Origin: Ochrobactrum chromiisoli
GTDB lineage: Bacteria; Pseudomonadota; Alphaproteobacteria; Rhizobiales; Rhizobiaceae
Reading direction: 5' to 3'
DNA: 64,000 bases
NCBI RefSeq assembly: GCF_026241335.1
Contig: NZ_JAPHAV010000003.1
Span: 62,001 to 126,000 of the forward strand
Part shown: positions 54,207 through 63,738 of the stretch, piece by piece
Numbering within the stretch: the first letter of the stretch is position 1
Layout: each line of letters opens with the position of its first letter
Notes under the pieces: generated by a model
Told to the model about the DNA's origin: nothing
Database searches by the model: none
Seen by the model: only the letters and a program-made list of their open reading frames with translations
Translations under genes and position numbers: made by a program

Positions 54207-54578
54207 ATGAAATTCGTACTCGTTAGCAATCCGCGTTACTGGTGGCCGGTCACGGTTCGTATTCCCGGTGAAGAAGCCGGTAAAATTGCAGAACAGCAGC
54301 TGAAGGTTCTTTTTGAGCCGCAGGGCCGTGATGAGGCGATTGCATCGCAGGAAGCCTACGGCGAGCTTAAGACCGAACGCGAACGTGCCGACCATGAAAA
54401 GAAGCAGCTGCTGCTGGTTGTTAAAAATTGGGATGACGTTCTCGGTGAAGATAAAACACCTGTCCCGTTCTCAGAGGAAATTCTGGCGCAGGCCATTCAA
54501 CAGCGATGGTTCCGTGATGCACTCTATCGCGCATACGCGGAATCGCTTTCCGGTCTGGAAGCCCAGCTGGGAAACTAA
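54207..54578 (+). CDS. tail assembly chaperone G
   Basis: A 123-residue protein that ends ...EAQLGN, with the slippery GGGAAAC overlapping its last codons. Tail assembly chaperones bind the tape measure and tube during tail building. MKFVLVSNPRYWWPVTVRIPG at the start and an acidic helical C-terminus fit. The ATG at 54207 is preferred over GTG at 54198. Confidence 0.78.
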   Translation: MKFVLVSNPRYWWPVTVRIPGEEAGKIAEQQLKVLFEPQGRDEAIASQEAYGELKTERERADHEKKQLLLVVKNWDDVLGEDKTPVPFSEEILAQAIQQRWFRDALYRAYAESLSGLEAQLGN

Positions 54579-54946
54579 AGGCACTGGCGCGGGCTTGGGC
54601 GCTCTCCCGCGTCGGTCGGGCTGACGATAGAGAGCCCATTACCGTTGATGACGGCATTGCGGCAGAATTTGCCGAGTTGGGTTTTGCGGTTGATCCGGCC
54701 GCAGTCACTGCCAGAAGCGATGCTTTTGAGGTCTGGAATGAAAATGAAGATGCGTTGCGGGCATTTCTCGCTGTCGAGACGCAATGGAATGTCGAATTCA
54801 CGCCGGTCGGCCCAATCCGTACAGGGCTGAGTTACATCGATGTGGACGTGGTTTTGAGGCGGTTGAATTTTCCAGACCACATTTTTGAGTTGTTGCAGAT
54901 CATGGAGCTTGCAGCGCTTGAAGCGTTTAACGAGGTATCGGCATGA
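54207..54946 (+). CDS. frameshifted tail assembly chaperone GT (joined product)
   Basis: Reading 54207-54575 then slipping back one base gives 123 + 123 = 246 residues. The slip site is GGGAAAC at 54569-54575, in frame as G GGA AAC, followed directly by TAA. The -1 frame is open upstream and downstream (LKALARAWALSRVG...) up to 54946. A GC-rich stem (GCGCGGG at 54587-54593 with CCCGCG at 54606-54611) sits 11 bases after the site. The downstream ORF has no ribosome site of its own, only a TTG at 54677. This mirrors lambda G/GT. Confidence 0.82.
54569..54611 (+). promoter_or_regulatory. programmed -1 frameshift signal (GGGAAAC plus hairpin)
   Basis: Slippery heptamer 54569-54575, stop codon 54576-54578, and stem 54587-54593 / 54606-54611 with a 12-base loop. 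Lambda uses GGGAAAG in its G/GT gene; GGGAAAC is of the same class. Confidence 0.8.
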
Positions 54947-57900
54947 GTCAGTCAAAATTTGAATTGCTGTTCACGGCCGATACCAAGCAGGCAAAAGCCG
55001 CCACGGCTGATCTGCGTAATGATGTTGCGGACCTGTCGTCAAAATCAGGCGATACGTCCGCAGCCCTTGATAAACAAACGGCTGCTCTTAATCGTGAAGC
55101 TGAAGCGGCAAGAAAAGCCGCCGAGCAGACCAGCCGACTGGCTGAAGCTGAAGCAAAAGCAGCGGCCGTACGCGCCAGCACAAGCAATTTTGAGTTTGAA
55201 ACCCGCGCCGCTGCTGAAGCAAGGTTGGGATTGAAACCGAGCCACCCTGCCTCCAAACCGACATCACCTTCATCTCCAACGTCATCGCCGCAGCTTCCGT
55301 CCAATCCCGCCGGGAACCCCAAATGGGCAGATGATGTAAAAGCGCGATACGTACCGCTTTATAATGCCCAGCGCGAATATGGCCGCGAGCTTGAAAAAGT
55401 TCAGAAAGCCGAGCGTGACGGGATTTTGACCACGGATGAAGCGGCAGCAGCACAGTTGCGCCTAAAAGCCGGTTACGATCAGCAGGTTGAGAAAATCCGC
55501 CGCACCGATGTGGCGATGCGCGGCCTCAATGACAATTACAAGCTGACCGCACATGAAGCCCGGAATATGTCTTATCAGGTGAACGATGTTGTTCAGTCGC
55601 TGATGCTTGGCATGCCGGTTCAACAAGTCTTTCTTCAGCAAGGGCCACAGATCGCGCAGATTTATGGCGGCGTTGGCAATACGTTAAAGGCCATGGCTTC
55701 ACACGCGACATTAGCGCGTGTTGCTATTGGAGGCATAGCTGCGGTTGCTGTAACAGGCGCATCTGCTTGGAATTCTTATCTTCAGTCCACCAAGGAAGTT
55801 TCGACAGCCGCTAACGGTCTTGGCCGTGCTACGGCTGGCAGTTTTGAGGATATGGAAGCGGCAGCGCAAGCGGGTGCGGCCGCTGCCGGGATATCTGTTA
55901 AGTCTGCCCGGTCAATGGAAGCGCAGTTTCTGCGCACCGGCAAAATCGGCTCTGAGAACTTTGAGCAGCTTATCGGAATTTCGAAGGATTTCGCTGTCAC
56001 GTTCGGCATGGATGCTGAAGCCGCAGGCAAAGCCTTGTCTGATATGTTCGCTGATCCCGAAAAAGCGGCTCAACAGCTTTATCGCCAATATGGCCTCATA
56101 GATGCTGCGACCGCGCGTCATGCGACCAATCTTGCTCAATCGAATCGAGTTTCTGAAGCGCAGGCTGTTTTGCTTGCCGCCTTGCCGAACGGTTTGGCGG
56201 TTGCCACCGAGGCAACCACGGCTTTCGGTCGAGCATGGGAAAATGTTAAAAATGCATCATCAGATGCTTATGATTGGATTGGTAGAACGATTGACCGGGC
56301 AGCGTCAGGGCCATCGTTAGAGGCGCAGATTGCTGACGCGCAGTCGCGTTACGATAGATTTAGCAATCAATCACAACGCTCGCCTTTTATAATGGGAACA
56401 TTGAATGGTGCGACCGATAATGCCACTCAAGCAAAAGCCGAGCTGGATGCATTAACCGAACAAAAGCGGCTACGGGATGCGGCCGCTGCCGAGCGCAAAA
56501 AGCAGGCCGAAGATAATCGAATTTCTGCGGCTGCGTTAGGAATTGCGGAAGGCTCTAACGCTAATGTTGATGCACGGCGCGAACAGGAACTGAAAAATCA
56601 GATTGCCGCGCTGCAATCGGCGACCCGCGTGACGGGGCTTGATGATACCCAGCGCGATTTTATCAACACCGCGATTGAGGCGAAAACCCGTGCTCTCGAT
56701 GCCTTGATTAATAAACAGGCGCGAGCGTCGGAATTGGATCGTCTCGATATCCAGATTGCCAACGAGCGCAATCCGTTGTTGCGGGCAGAACTAGAAGCCC
56801 GTCGCGCGAGACTAGAATTGTCAGGGCAAGAAGTATCCGCCGCCTCGGTCGAAGCCGCCGCTGGACGCGCCCGCACACGCGTAATTGAAGAAACAATAGC
56901 GGCCGCATCCGCACAAAGCGCTGATATGCAGACAGAGCTTCAGGTGCGTTCTCAGGTTGCCGCAATGGTGCAATCCGGTGCGATCACGGCGCGAGATGCT
57001 AATCGTGTTCTACAGGAGGAGCTAACGCTTCGTCCGCTCATCGCCGCCGCTGCGATAGCCGAAACCAAGGATAAGGCCGCACTCAACAAAGTTATCGGAG
57101 AATTGCGAGACGGTTACGCGCAGCTTGCAGCACAGGAAAAGCTATCAGGTGCGCAGGATTTCATCCGAACTCAACGCGAGCGTATTGCTGGCCTTCAGGT
57201 TGAGCTATCGGTAGCAGGTGAGACCGAAGCCGTGCGCGGCCGCATTCGTGCGCAGTTGCAAGCTGAGGAAGAAATTCGCCATCGCGGACTTGCTACAAAG
57301 TCCCGCGAAGCTGACGAAATCCGTGCGGTTTACGCACAGCAAGAGAACCTAAACCGTCAGATTAGCCAGCGTTCTGGCGCGGCAGACTTTATTCGCTCAC
57401 AGCAGGAACGTCTCGCCAGTCTTCAGGTCGAATTGGCGGTCGTCGGCGAAACAGAAACAGTGCGCAATCGCATTATGGCGCAGCTGGAGGCCGAGCAGGA
57501 AATTCGCAGGCGTGGTCTTGATGTCGCTTCGACCGAAGCTTCGATTATCCGTGCCAATGCTTTGGAAGGCGAAAAGCGCATTCAGCAGCTTGAAAAACAG
57601 GCTGACGCTTGGAAACAGGTTCGTGAAGCTGGCGAGAGCACTATCGACTCCCTTGTCGATAGCCTGAGTTCGGGCGATTTGTCCGGAGCGCTGGAGGATA
57701 TCAGCAAAGACCTGACAAAATCGCTTCTAACGCTTAGCGTCACTAACCCCATGAAAAATGCGGCTTTTGGGACGAATTACGGCACCATTAATGATGTCGG
57801 CGGGTTTGGCGGCATAATTTCCAAGCTGTTCGGCGGCGGTCAGGTTGATGGCAACGGCATTATTCAGTCTGCACTTGGCGCTGCCAACACGACTGGCTCG

Positions 57901-59010
57901 ATGAATGTCCAGGCGGCGGTGGTCAATATCGGCGGCGCTGGCATCGGTGGACTTGATGTTTCGCGCATGTTTAATGCCGCAAACTCTAACGCGCCAGTTG
58001 GGACAATGGCGCAATATGCGGCCGCTATCCGCAACATCGAAAGCCGTGGCAGTGGCGGTTATAATGCCATGGGACCAATCACGGTCAATGGCGACCGCGC
58101 CTATGGTGCCTATCAGGTCATGGGCGCAAATATTCCGGGCTGGACGAAATCCGCACTCGGCACGTCTTTATCGCCACAGCAATTCCTCAGCTCACAAGAA
58201 GCACAGGACGCAGTTTTTAATAAGATTTTCGGCGGCTATGTCGGAAAGTATGGTGCGAGCGGTGCGGCACAAGCTTGGTTTGCTGGTCCCGGCTCAATTG
58301 GTCGCGATACCAACTCTAGTGATCTTTATGGCACCACTATCAGTCAGTATGTCAGCAAGTTTGAGACCGAAGTCCAGAAAATGGCAGGTGTCGCAGGCAA
58401 CGCTACAGGCTCGCTTGGCAATCTTGGTGCTGGGTTAAATACAGCCACGCAGGGCCTTGATCAGTTTGGTGGCGGACTTGGAAATTTAGCGCAAAGTCTT
58501 CTTGGTGCTGTCGGCGGCGGCACCGGCAGCGGATTGGCGGGATTCTTTAAGAGTATACTTGGCGCGTTCGGGTTCTCTAACGGTGGTTATACCGGACCGG
58601 GCGCAGTGGATGAACCACGCGGCGTTGTTCATGCCGGTGAAGTTGTTTGGTCTCAGCGCGATGTAGCGCGCGCCGGTGGTCCAGCCGTTGTTGATGCCAT
58701 GCGTTTAGGCCGTCGCGGTTATTCGAATGGCGGCATTGTTGAGGCCGGGCCGTCACCGTTTACAAGTTTCAGTCGTGGGTCGTCAGGCGGAAACGCGCTC
58801 GTTGATAGCCGTCCAGTCATTCAGGTCATCAATCAATCATCAGCTCATGTGAATGCCGAGGTTGAGGAAACCTCCAACGAGCGTGGGCAGCGCCAGTACA
58901 AGCTCGTCATGTCCGACATGGTGGGTGAAGGTTTGGCAGCACCCGGACGCGGCCGAAAAACCTTTGAACAGATGTATGGTGCTCGCCGCGCTCCCCGGAG
59001 GCGCACATGA
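54943..59010 (+). CDS. tail tape measure protein with muramidase-like domain
   Basis: The 1355-residue protein sets tail length. It has a coiled-coil N-terminus, hydrophobic segments near residues 250-270 (VGNTLKAMASHATLARVAIGG onward) and 305-330, a tandem 76-residue repeat (57148-57375 and 57376-57603; DFIRTQRERIAGLQVEL and DFIRSQQERLASLQVEL), a transglycosylase-like domain around residues 1020-1150 (NIESRGSGGYNAMGP with E1033; AYGAYQVMG), and the C-terminal GVVHAGEVVWSQRDV tail signature. It starts in ATGA overlap with GT and overlaps the next gene likewise. Confidence 0.92.
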   Translation: MSQSKFELLFTADTKQAKAATADLRNDVADLSSKSGDTSAALDKQTAALNREAEAARKAAEQTSRLAEAEAKAAAVRASTSNFEFETRAAAEARLGLKPSHPASKPTSPSSPTSSPQLPSNPAGNPKWADDVKARYVPLYNAQREYGRELEKVQKAERDGILTTDEAAAAQLRLKAGYDQQVEKIRRTDVAMRGLNDNYKLTAHEARNMSYQVNDVVQSLMLGMPVQQVFLQQGPQIAQIYGGVGNTLKAMASHATLARVAIGGIAAVAVTGASAWNSYLQSTKEVSTAANGLGRATAGSFEDMEAAAQAGAAAAGISVKSARSMEAQFLRTGKIGSENFEQLIGISKDFAVTFGMDAEAAGKALSDMFADPEKAAQQLYRQYGLIDAATARHATNLAQSNRVSEAQAVLLAALPNGLAVATEATTAFGRAWENVKNASSDAYDWIGRTIDRAASGPSLEAQIADAQSRYDRFSNQSQRSPFIMGTLNGATDNATQAKAELDALTEQKRLRDAAAAERKKQAEDNRISAAALGIAEGSNANVDARREQELKNQIAALQSATRVTGLDDTQRDFINTAIEAKTRALDALINKQARASELDRLDIQIANERNPLLRAELEARRARLELSGQEVSAASVEAAAGRARTRVIEETIAAASAQSADMQTELQVRSQVAAMVQSGAITARDANRVLQEELTLRPLIAAAAIAETKDKAALNKVIGELRDGYAQLAAQEKLSGAQDFIRTQRERIAGLQVELSVAGETEAVRGRIRAQLQAEEEIRHRGLATKSREADEIRAVYAQQENLNRQISQRSGAADFIRSQQERLASLQVELAVVGETETVRNRIMAQLEAEQEIRRRGLDVASTEASIIRANALEGEKRIQQLEKQADAWKQVREAGESTIDSLVDSLSSGDLSGALEDISKDLTKSLLTLSVTNPMKNAAFGTNYGTINDVGGFGGIISKLFGGGQVDGNGIIQSALGAANTTGSMNVQAAVVNIGGAGIGGLDVSRMFNAANSNAPVGTMAQYAAAIRNIESRGSGGYNAMGPITVNGDRAYGAYQVMGANIPGWTKSALGTSLSPQQFLSSQEAQDAVFNKIFGGYVGKYGASGAAQAWFAGPGSIGRDTNSSDLYGTTISQYVSKFETEVQKMAGVAGNATGSLGNLGAGLNTATQGLDQFGGGLGNLAQSLLGAVGGGTGSGLAGFFKSILGAFGFSNGGYTGPGAVDEPRGVVHAGEVVWSQRDVARAGGPAVVDAMRLGRRGYSNGGIVEAGPSPFTSFSRGSSGGNALVDSRPVIQVINQSSAHVNAEVEETSNERGQRQYKLVMSDMVGEGLAAPGRGRKTFEQMYGARRAPRRRT

Positions 59011-59426
59011 TTTTAGAATGGCCGCAAGCTTTACCGCGTCCAGAGCGAGAAAGCTGGCAATTGACCTCGCAAGATGCGCGTCGCAAGCGTCAGTCCGACG
59101 CCGGTCCGCCTGCCTATCGTCGCCGGTTTTCGTCAGCATCGAAGCTCGTCAGTTTGTCCTTGATCCTCACGCGAAACGAACGGGCGATCTTTGATAATTT
59201 TTTCCACCACGAATGTGCTGAAGGCGCTCGTTTGTTTTGGATGCCTGATCCGACAACCGAAGGCTGGTCTCTGCTGACCTCCGATGGCGCGCCGCTTCTA
59301 ACCGCAGACGGCGCACCCATGCTTCTTTCTGGAAGCTGGCTTTGTTCATGGGGTGATCAAATTCCGACCGAGACCATTCTTGGTATCGAGTTTCGTAAAT
59401 CATTTAATGTGGTGGTTTTGCCATGA
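59007..59426 (+). CDS. distal tail protein
   Basis: A 139-residue protein right after the tape measure (ATGA overlap). Features: MILEWPQALPRPERESWQL, SLSLILTRNERAIFDNFF, and a C-terminal FRKSFNVVVLP. The position after the tape measure and the beta-rich content indicate a distal tail or baseplate component; the exact family is not recognised by eye. Confidence 0.7.
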   Translation: MILEWPQALPRPERESWQLTSQDARRKRQSDAGPPAYRRRFSSASKLVSLSLILTRNERAIFDNFFHHECAEGARLFWMPDPTTEGWSLLTSDGAPLLTADGAPMLLSGSWLCSWGDQIPTETILGIEFRKSFNVVVLP

Positions 59427-59947
59427 GACGTTTGTCGCTTAATGCCCGTATGGCACTCGATGCCGAAGGCTCTGCCGAAATCGAAGCGGCACTCATTTAC
59501 ATTGAGCATCCGCAGCTGGAAAAGCCTATCCGCCTGTCGACCGATAACACGGAGCGCCTTTCCAGCGATCCGCTTTATTATGGCACCCGTTCAAAATGGC
59601 GTGGTTCCAATCCAGTCACAGAACCGTTTTTGTGGGTGATTGCCTCGGCCATTCTTCCGGGTGATGCCGAAGATGCTCCCGCATCAGCGCAGATCGCGTT
59701 AGAAAATCTCGACAGCGAAATGGTTGAGCTGGTTCGTTCATTCAGTGATCCCGCGACCGTCAGCATTGCCGTTGTGATGGCCTCGTCACCTGATGTGATC
59801 GAAGCTGAGTTTCACGATCTGCAACTTACAGCGGCTGACATAACCGCCAGCGAAATCGTTCTTTCTCTTAGCCGCGAAGATATTGAGCTGGAACCATTTC
59901 CGGCCGGGCGCATGACACGGCTTAACTTTCCCGGAGTGCACCCATGA
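59423..59947 (+). CDS. DUF1833-like tail protein
   Basis: A 174-residue protein with HPQLEKPIRLSTDNTERLSSDPLYYGTRSKW and FLWVIASAILPGDAEDAPASAQIALENLDSEMVELVRSF, the pattern of DUF1833 proteins found next to tail NlpC/P60 peptidases. Overlaps both neighbours by 4 bases. Confidence 0.75.
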   Translation: MRRLSLNARMALDAEGSAEIEAALIYIEHPQLEKPIRLSTDNTERLSSDPLYYGTRSKWRGSNPVTEPFLWVIASAILPGDAEDAPASAQIALENLDSEMVELVRSFSDPATVSIAVVMASSPDVIEAEFHDLQLTAADITASEIVLSLSREDIELEPFPAGRMTRLNFPGVHP

Positions 59948-60387
59948 GCTGGTCAGATCGCTTTATCGGTATTCCCTATGTCGAGTTTGGCCGTGACCGG
60001 AACGGTTGTGATTGTTGGGGTCTTGCTTGCACCATTTATCGCGAAGCCCTTGCGATCGATCTGCCGGACTATCTCGGCTATGGCTCGGTTGATGAGCATA
60101 GCGAGATTGCAGCGCTGATCGAAGGTGCTGCGATTTCGCCGATGTGGTCAAAAGTCGATCACAAGGTGCAAGCCTTTGACATGGCAGTTTTTCGGCGCGG
60201 TACGCTATCGACGCATGTTGGTGTCGTCATCCAGCCCGGACTCATGATTCACATGGAAGGCGAAGACTGCGCGAAGGTAGTCGACTATCGAACAGGTCGC
60301 TGGAAGAACCGTTTCATCGGTCATTACAGGCACGTTAAAGCTCCTTCAAAGGACGTTCAAAGCGATTCTGTTGGAGCTGGCCGATGA
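59944..60387 (+). CDS. NlpC/P60 family tail peptidase (tail assembly K-like)
   Basis: A 147-residue cysteine peptidase: the catalytic Cys in GCDCWGLACTIY (C24), the His in STHVGVVI, and a following acidic/His strand (LMIHMEGEDC). Tail-tip peptidases of this kind help the phage cross peptidoglycan. Located between the DUF1833-like protein and tip protein J, as in lambda K/J order. Confidence 0.85.
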   Translation: MSWSDRFIGIPYVEFGRDRNGCDCWGLACTIYREALAIDLPDYLGYGSVDEHSEIAALIEGAAISPMWSKVDHKVQAFDMAVFRRGTLSTHVGVVIQPGLMIHMEGEDCAKVVDYRTGRWKNRFIGHYRHVKAPSKDVQSDSVGAGR

Positions 60388-63300
60388 ACATGATCCCGGT
60401 TCTCGCAGCACCCGCAATTGATCCCGGTAGCGCGCGCATTGAAATGACATTGCCGGAAGGCTTGACGGTGGCTGAAATCGTCAAGGCAGCTTTACCGGGT
60501 GGCACCACAGCTGATCTGAGCCGTTGCCGCGTGTCGTTGGTCACTGAGCGTGGATCGGTAATCATTCCAGCCGAACGTTGGCATGCTGTTCGTCCGCGAC
60601 CGGGCGTTCGCGTGGTTATTCGCATCATTCCCGGCAAAAGTGCTCTTAAAGCGGTCCTCTCAATCGTCGTGGCAATTGCAGCTGTCGCGCTTGGCGTGAT
60701 GTTCGGACCGGCACTTGGTGCACTTATTCCGGGATTGTCGGCGACAGCTGCTGCTACAATCGGAGGAGCATTGATTACCGTAGGGGTCAATCTCCTCGGC
60801 AGTCTCCTGATCAACGCGCTGATCCCGCCAGTTAAGCCGGATGACGAACGCCGTTCGACCTACAGCATTTCCGGCTGGCGCAATGCGCTCAATCCTGACG
60901 GTGCCGTGCCAGAAGTTTTGGGACAAATCCGCTATGCGCCGCCATTTGCAGCGCGTCCTTGGACCGAAATCGAAGGCGACTGGCAATATATCCGCTCGCT
61001 GTTCAACTTCGGCAGCGGTCCGGTTGAACTTTCCGACTTCCGCATCGGCGATACATCGATTGCGGATTATAAAGACATCGAAATTGAAGTGAGAGAAGGT
61101 CTGCCGACCGATTTGCCGGTCAGCCTATATCCGCGCCAGATTGTTGAAGAGAATATCGGCGTTGAATTGGCCCGGCCTCTCGAGCGAACCGAATGGGGCG
61201 GCTTTTTTGAAACGAAAAAGGCGGTTGAGACGCCAATCGTGCGCACAAGCGGGCCTGATGCTCAAGGTGCATCGATTATTCTGGCTTTCCCCGGTGGTCT
61301 GGTACGCTTCAATGATGAAGGCGAAAAACGCCAGCATAGTGTGCGAGTGCGCATCGAGCAGAGACTGGCACAGGCCGATGAGTGGCAACTTGTGACCAAT
61401 CTGGATGTATCAGCAAAAAAGGTCGAGACGTTCTATCGTCAATATACGTGGCAGTTTCCATCGCGCGGTCGCTGGCAAATTCGCGCCACCATGATGACGG
61501 ATGAGAGCGACGACAGTAAAATTCAGCAACGTACCATGTGGGCTGGCCTTCAGACACTGCGTCCGGAATATCCGCTCAACTATCCTTATCCGCTTGCTCT
61601 TGTGGCAGTGCGCATCAAGGCGACACATCAGCTATCCGGCGCACTCGATAATTTCACTGCGATGGTGCGTCGTGTCTGCCTAGATTGGGATTACCAGTCA
61701 AAAACGTGGGTGAAACGCGCGACCTCTAATCCAGCTTCGCTTTATCGTTATGTGCTGCAATGCCCGGCCAATCCCAAGCCAGTTGCAGACAGCGGCATCG
61801 ATCTCGATATGCTGGCTGATTGGCACGATTTCTGCCGCCTTAAAAGCCTGCATTATAATCGGGTGCTGGATCAGGCAGGCCAGACCATGCGTGATGTTCT
61901 AACGGAAGTTGCTGCAGCTGGTCGTGCATCGCCACGTCATGACGGCATGCAGTGGGGCGTTGTCATCGACCGGCCAGCGCAGCTTATTGTCGATCATGTC
62001 AATCCACGTAACAGCTGGAACTTCTCATCCCGTCGCGCTTATGTCGAAAAGCCGGACGCTTGGATTTGCAAGTTTCAGGATGAAGGCAATGATTTTAAAG
62101 AGGCGCAGCGCGTTATCCGCAGGCCCGGTTTTGAGGGCGACATCAAGCTGACCGAAACGCTTGAACTGCCCGGTCTGACAAACCCAACCGTTGTTTATCG
62201 CGAAGGTCTGCGCCGCTTCTTCGAGGCTGAATACCGACCAGACGTTTATGAGGCCATACAAGAGGGAGCCGTTCGGGTAGCAACACGCGGTGATTCCGTC
62301 ATGCTGAGCCATGACGTGCTGAGCCGCTCGCAATGGGCTGGCCGCGTTCGTTCCCAGAATGGCAATATGGTAGAACTGGATGAAGTCGTGACCATGGAAG
62401 CTGGCAAAAGCTACGGCGTCCGCTTCCGTCACTTTGCCTCGGAAAGCGACACGGTTGGCACGTCTGTCGTGCGCGCTGTTGAGACTTATCCGGGCGAAAC
62501 CACGCTCCTTTCCATGAAAGGAACAGGCGCGCAGCCAATGGCGCGGGACATCGTTCACTTTGGTGAAATGGGGACCGATAGCTATCAGGTCGTCGTTAGC
62601 CAGGTCGAACAGACCGAAGATCAATGTTCAATCATTCGGGCGATTGATGCCTCGCCAATCATCGATACGCTGACCGATGCGGCCGTCATTCCAGCATGGT
62701 CATCGCGCGTTGGTGCTGAGATCAATGAAAACATGCTCCAGCCGTCAGCGCCGCGCTTTACGTCGATCACATCGGGCGTCAAAGGTACGGATCGTTCCGG
62801 CACCATTACCTATCTGATTGAACCGGGCAGCGGCGGCATTACAGCCACACAGTTTCGTATCGAGCATCGTTTGGGAACGTCCGGCAACTGGACAGTCACC
62901 ACAATCCCAGCGGCCAACGGCGGCGGCACGATCTCAGCCTACAGTCAGGGCAATACGATTCAGATACGCGCTCGCGCTCTTTCGTTCACAGGTGCAGCTG
63001 GTCCATATACATCCACAGTCACAATCGTTATCGGATCGGATGACGCGCCGATCCCACAGGCACTTGATGCCAATGCGATCTCAATCACGCCGCTTTTAGG
63101 TGGCGCACTCATTCAGCTTGCCACGGGATCAGATGCTAACACCAAGCGCGTTCAGGTCTATCGCTCGACCGCTTCCGTGTTGGATCGTGAAACCGACGCT
63201 GTAGGTCAGCCTTATAGTGTCAGCGCGCTACAAAGCTTCAGTTTTGCGTTAGGCGATACGACGCGATCAACGCTGATCGTGGGTGGCGCGATGGATAGTG

Positions 63301-63728
63301 CTGCTTCTTGGACGCTCGATCCTGACTGGACGATTGCAGGCGGTAAGGCAACGCATGCGGCTGGCACATCTGGCAGCATCGGTCAGGCTTTGTCTCTGAC
63401 GTCCGGCAAATGGTATCGCTTTGGATATTCGGTTGAAAGCCGGTCGGCAGGCTCAATCATGCCACGTTTCAACGGTGGCTCGCCGCGTGCTGGAACGTCT
63501 GTTTCAACGAACGGCCGCAAGCTTGATCGCATTCAGGCTGTCACCGGCAACAACGCCATTCAGTTTGAAGCCAGCACTGCGTTCGACGGCAGTCTTGATG
63601 ACATCGTCGGCTATCTCGAAACCGCTGCCTGCCTTTCGCAAGGCATTCATTACGTCTGGATTGAGCCACAGAACGCAGACGGCGTTCCCGGCCCGATTTC
63701 AGGTCCCTTCACAATCGAAATCGTTTGA
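60384..63728 (+). CDS. tail tip / host specificity protein J (TipJ family)
   Basis: A 1114-residue baseplate protein that contacts the host receptor. The N-terminal I/J-like part contains a Gly/Ala-rich hydrophobic stretch (residues about 93-155, AVLSIVVAIAAVALGVMFGP onward), followed by the phage tip domains (TYSISGWRNALNPDGAVPEVLGQIRYAPP; VRRVCLDWDYQSKTWVKRATSNPA). Fibronectin-type and jelly-roll-like domains fill the C-terminus (about residues 790-1110), likely the host-range region. Confidence 0.9.
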   Translation: MNMIPVLAAPAIDPGSARIEMTLPEGLTVAEIVKAALPGGTTADLSRCRVSLVTERGSVIIPAERWHAVRPRPGVRVVIRIIPGKSALKAVLSIVVAIAAVALGVMFGPALGALIPGLSATAAATIGGALITVGVNLLGSLLINALIPPVKPDDERRSTYSISGWRNALNPDGAVPEVLGQIRYAPPFAARPWTEIEGDWQYIRSLFNFGSGPVELSDFRIGDTSIADYKDIEIEVREGLPTDLPVSLYPRQIVEENIGVELARPLERTEWGGFFETKKAVETPIVRTSGPDAQGASIILAFPGGLVRFNDEGEKRQHSVRVRIEQRLAQADEWQLVTNLDVSAKKVETFYRQYTWQFPSRGRWQIRATMMTDESDDSKIQQRTMWAGLQTLRPEYPLNYPYPLALVAVRIKATHQLSGALDNFTAMVRRVCLDWDYQSKTWVKRATSNPASLYRYVLQCPANPKPVADSGIDLDMLADWHDFCRLKSLHYNRVLDQAGQTMRDVLTEVAAAGRASPRHDGMQWGVVIDRPAQLIVDHVNPRNSWNFSSRRAYVEKPDAWICKFQDEGNDFKEAQRVIRRPGFEGDIKLTETLELPGLTNPTVVYREGLRRFFEAEYRPDVYEAIQEGAVRVATRGDSVMLSHDVLSRSQWAGRVRSQNGNMVELDEVVTMEAGKSYGVRFRHFASESDTVGTSVVRAVETYPGETTLLSMKGTGAQPMARDIVHFGEMGTDSYQVVVSQVEQTEDQCSIIRAIDASPIIDTLTDAAVIPAWSSRVGAEINENMLQPSAPRFTSITSGVKGTDRSGTITYLIEPGSGGITATQFRIEHRLGTSGNWTVTTIPAANGGGTISAYSQGNTIQIRARALSFTGAAGPYTSTVTIVIGSDDAPIPQALDANAISITPLLGGALIQLATGSDANTKRVQVYRSTASVLDRETDAVGQPYSVSALQSFSFALGDTTRSTLIVGGAMDSAASWTLDPDWTIAGGKATHAAGTSGSIGQALSLTSGKWYRFGYSVESRSAGSIMPRFNGGSPRAGTSVSTNGRKLDRIQAVTGNNAIQFEASTAFDGSLDDIVGYLETAACLSQGIHYVWIEPQNADGVPGPISGPFTIEIV

Positions 63729-63738
63729 GGCTCAGATC

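Larger units (their letters stand above)
31651..61904. repeat. dispersed phage heptamer TCTAACG / CGTTAGA, 26 copies
   Basis: Copies on the + strand as TCTAACG start at 31680, 32833, 33281, 36465, 38552, 39396, 40957, 46283, 51876, 53072, 54184, 56554, 57726, 57985, 58576 and 61898. Copies as CGTTAGA start at 31651, 32816, 34909, 37010, 39002, 47125, 48886, 52262, 56315 and 59697. I found none in the 31 kb of host DNA. About 4 would be expected at random in 33 kb. Pairs 31651/31680 and 32816/32833 are inverted repeats. The count is manual. Confidence 0.75.
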
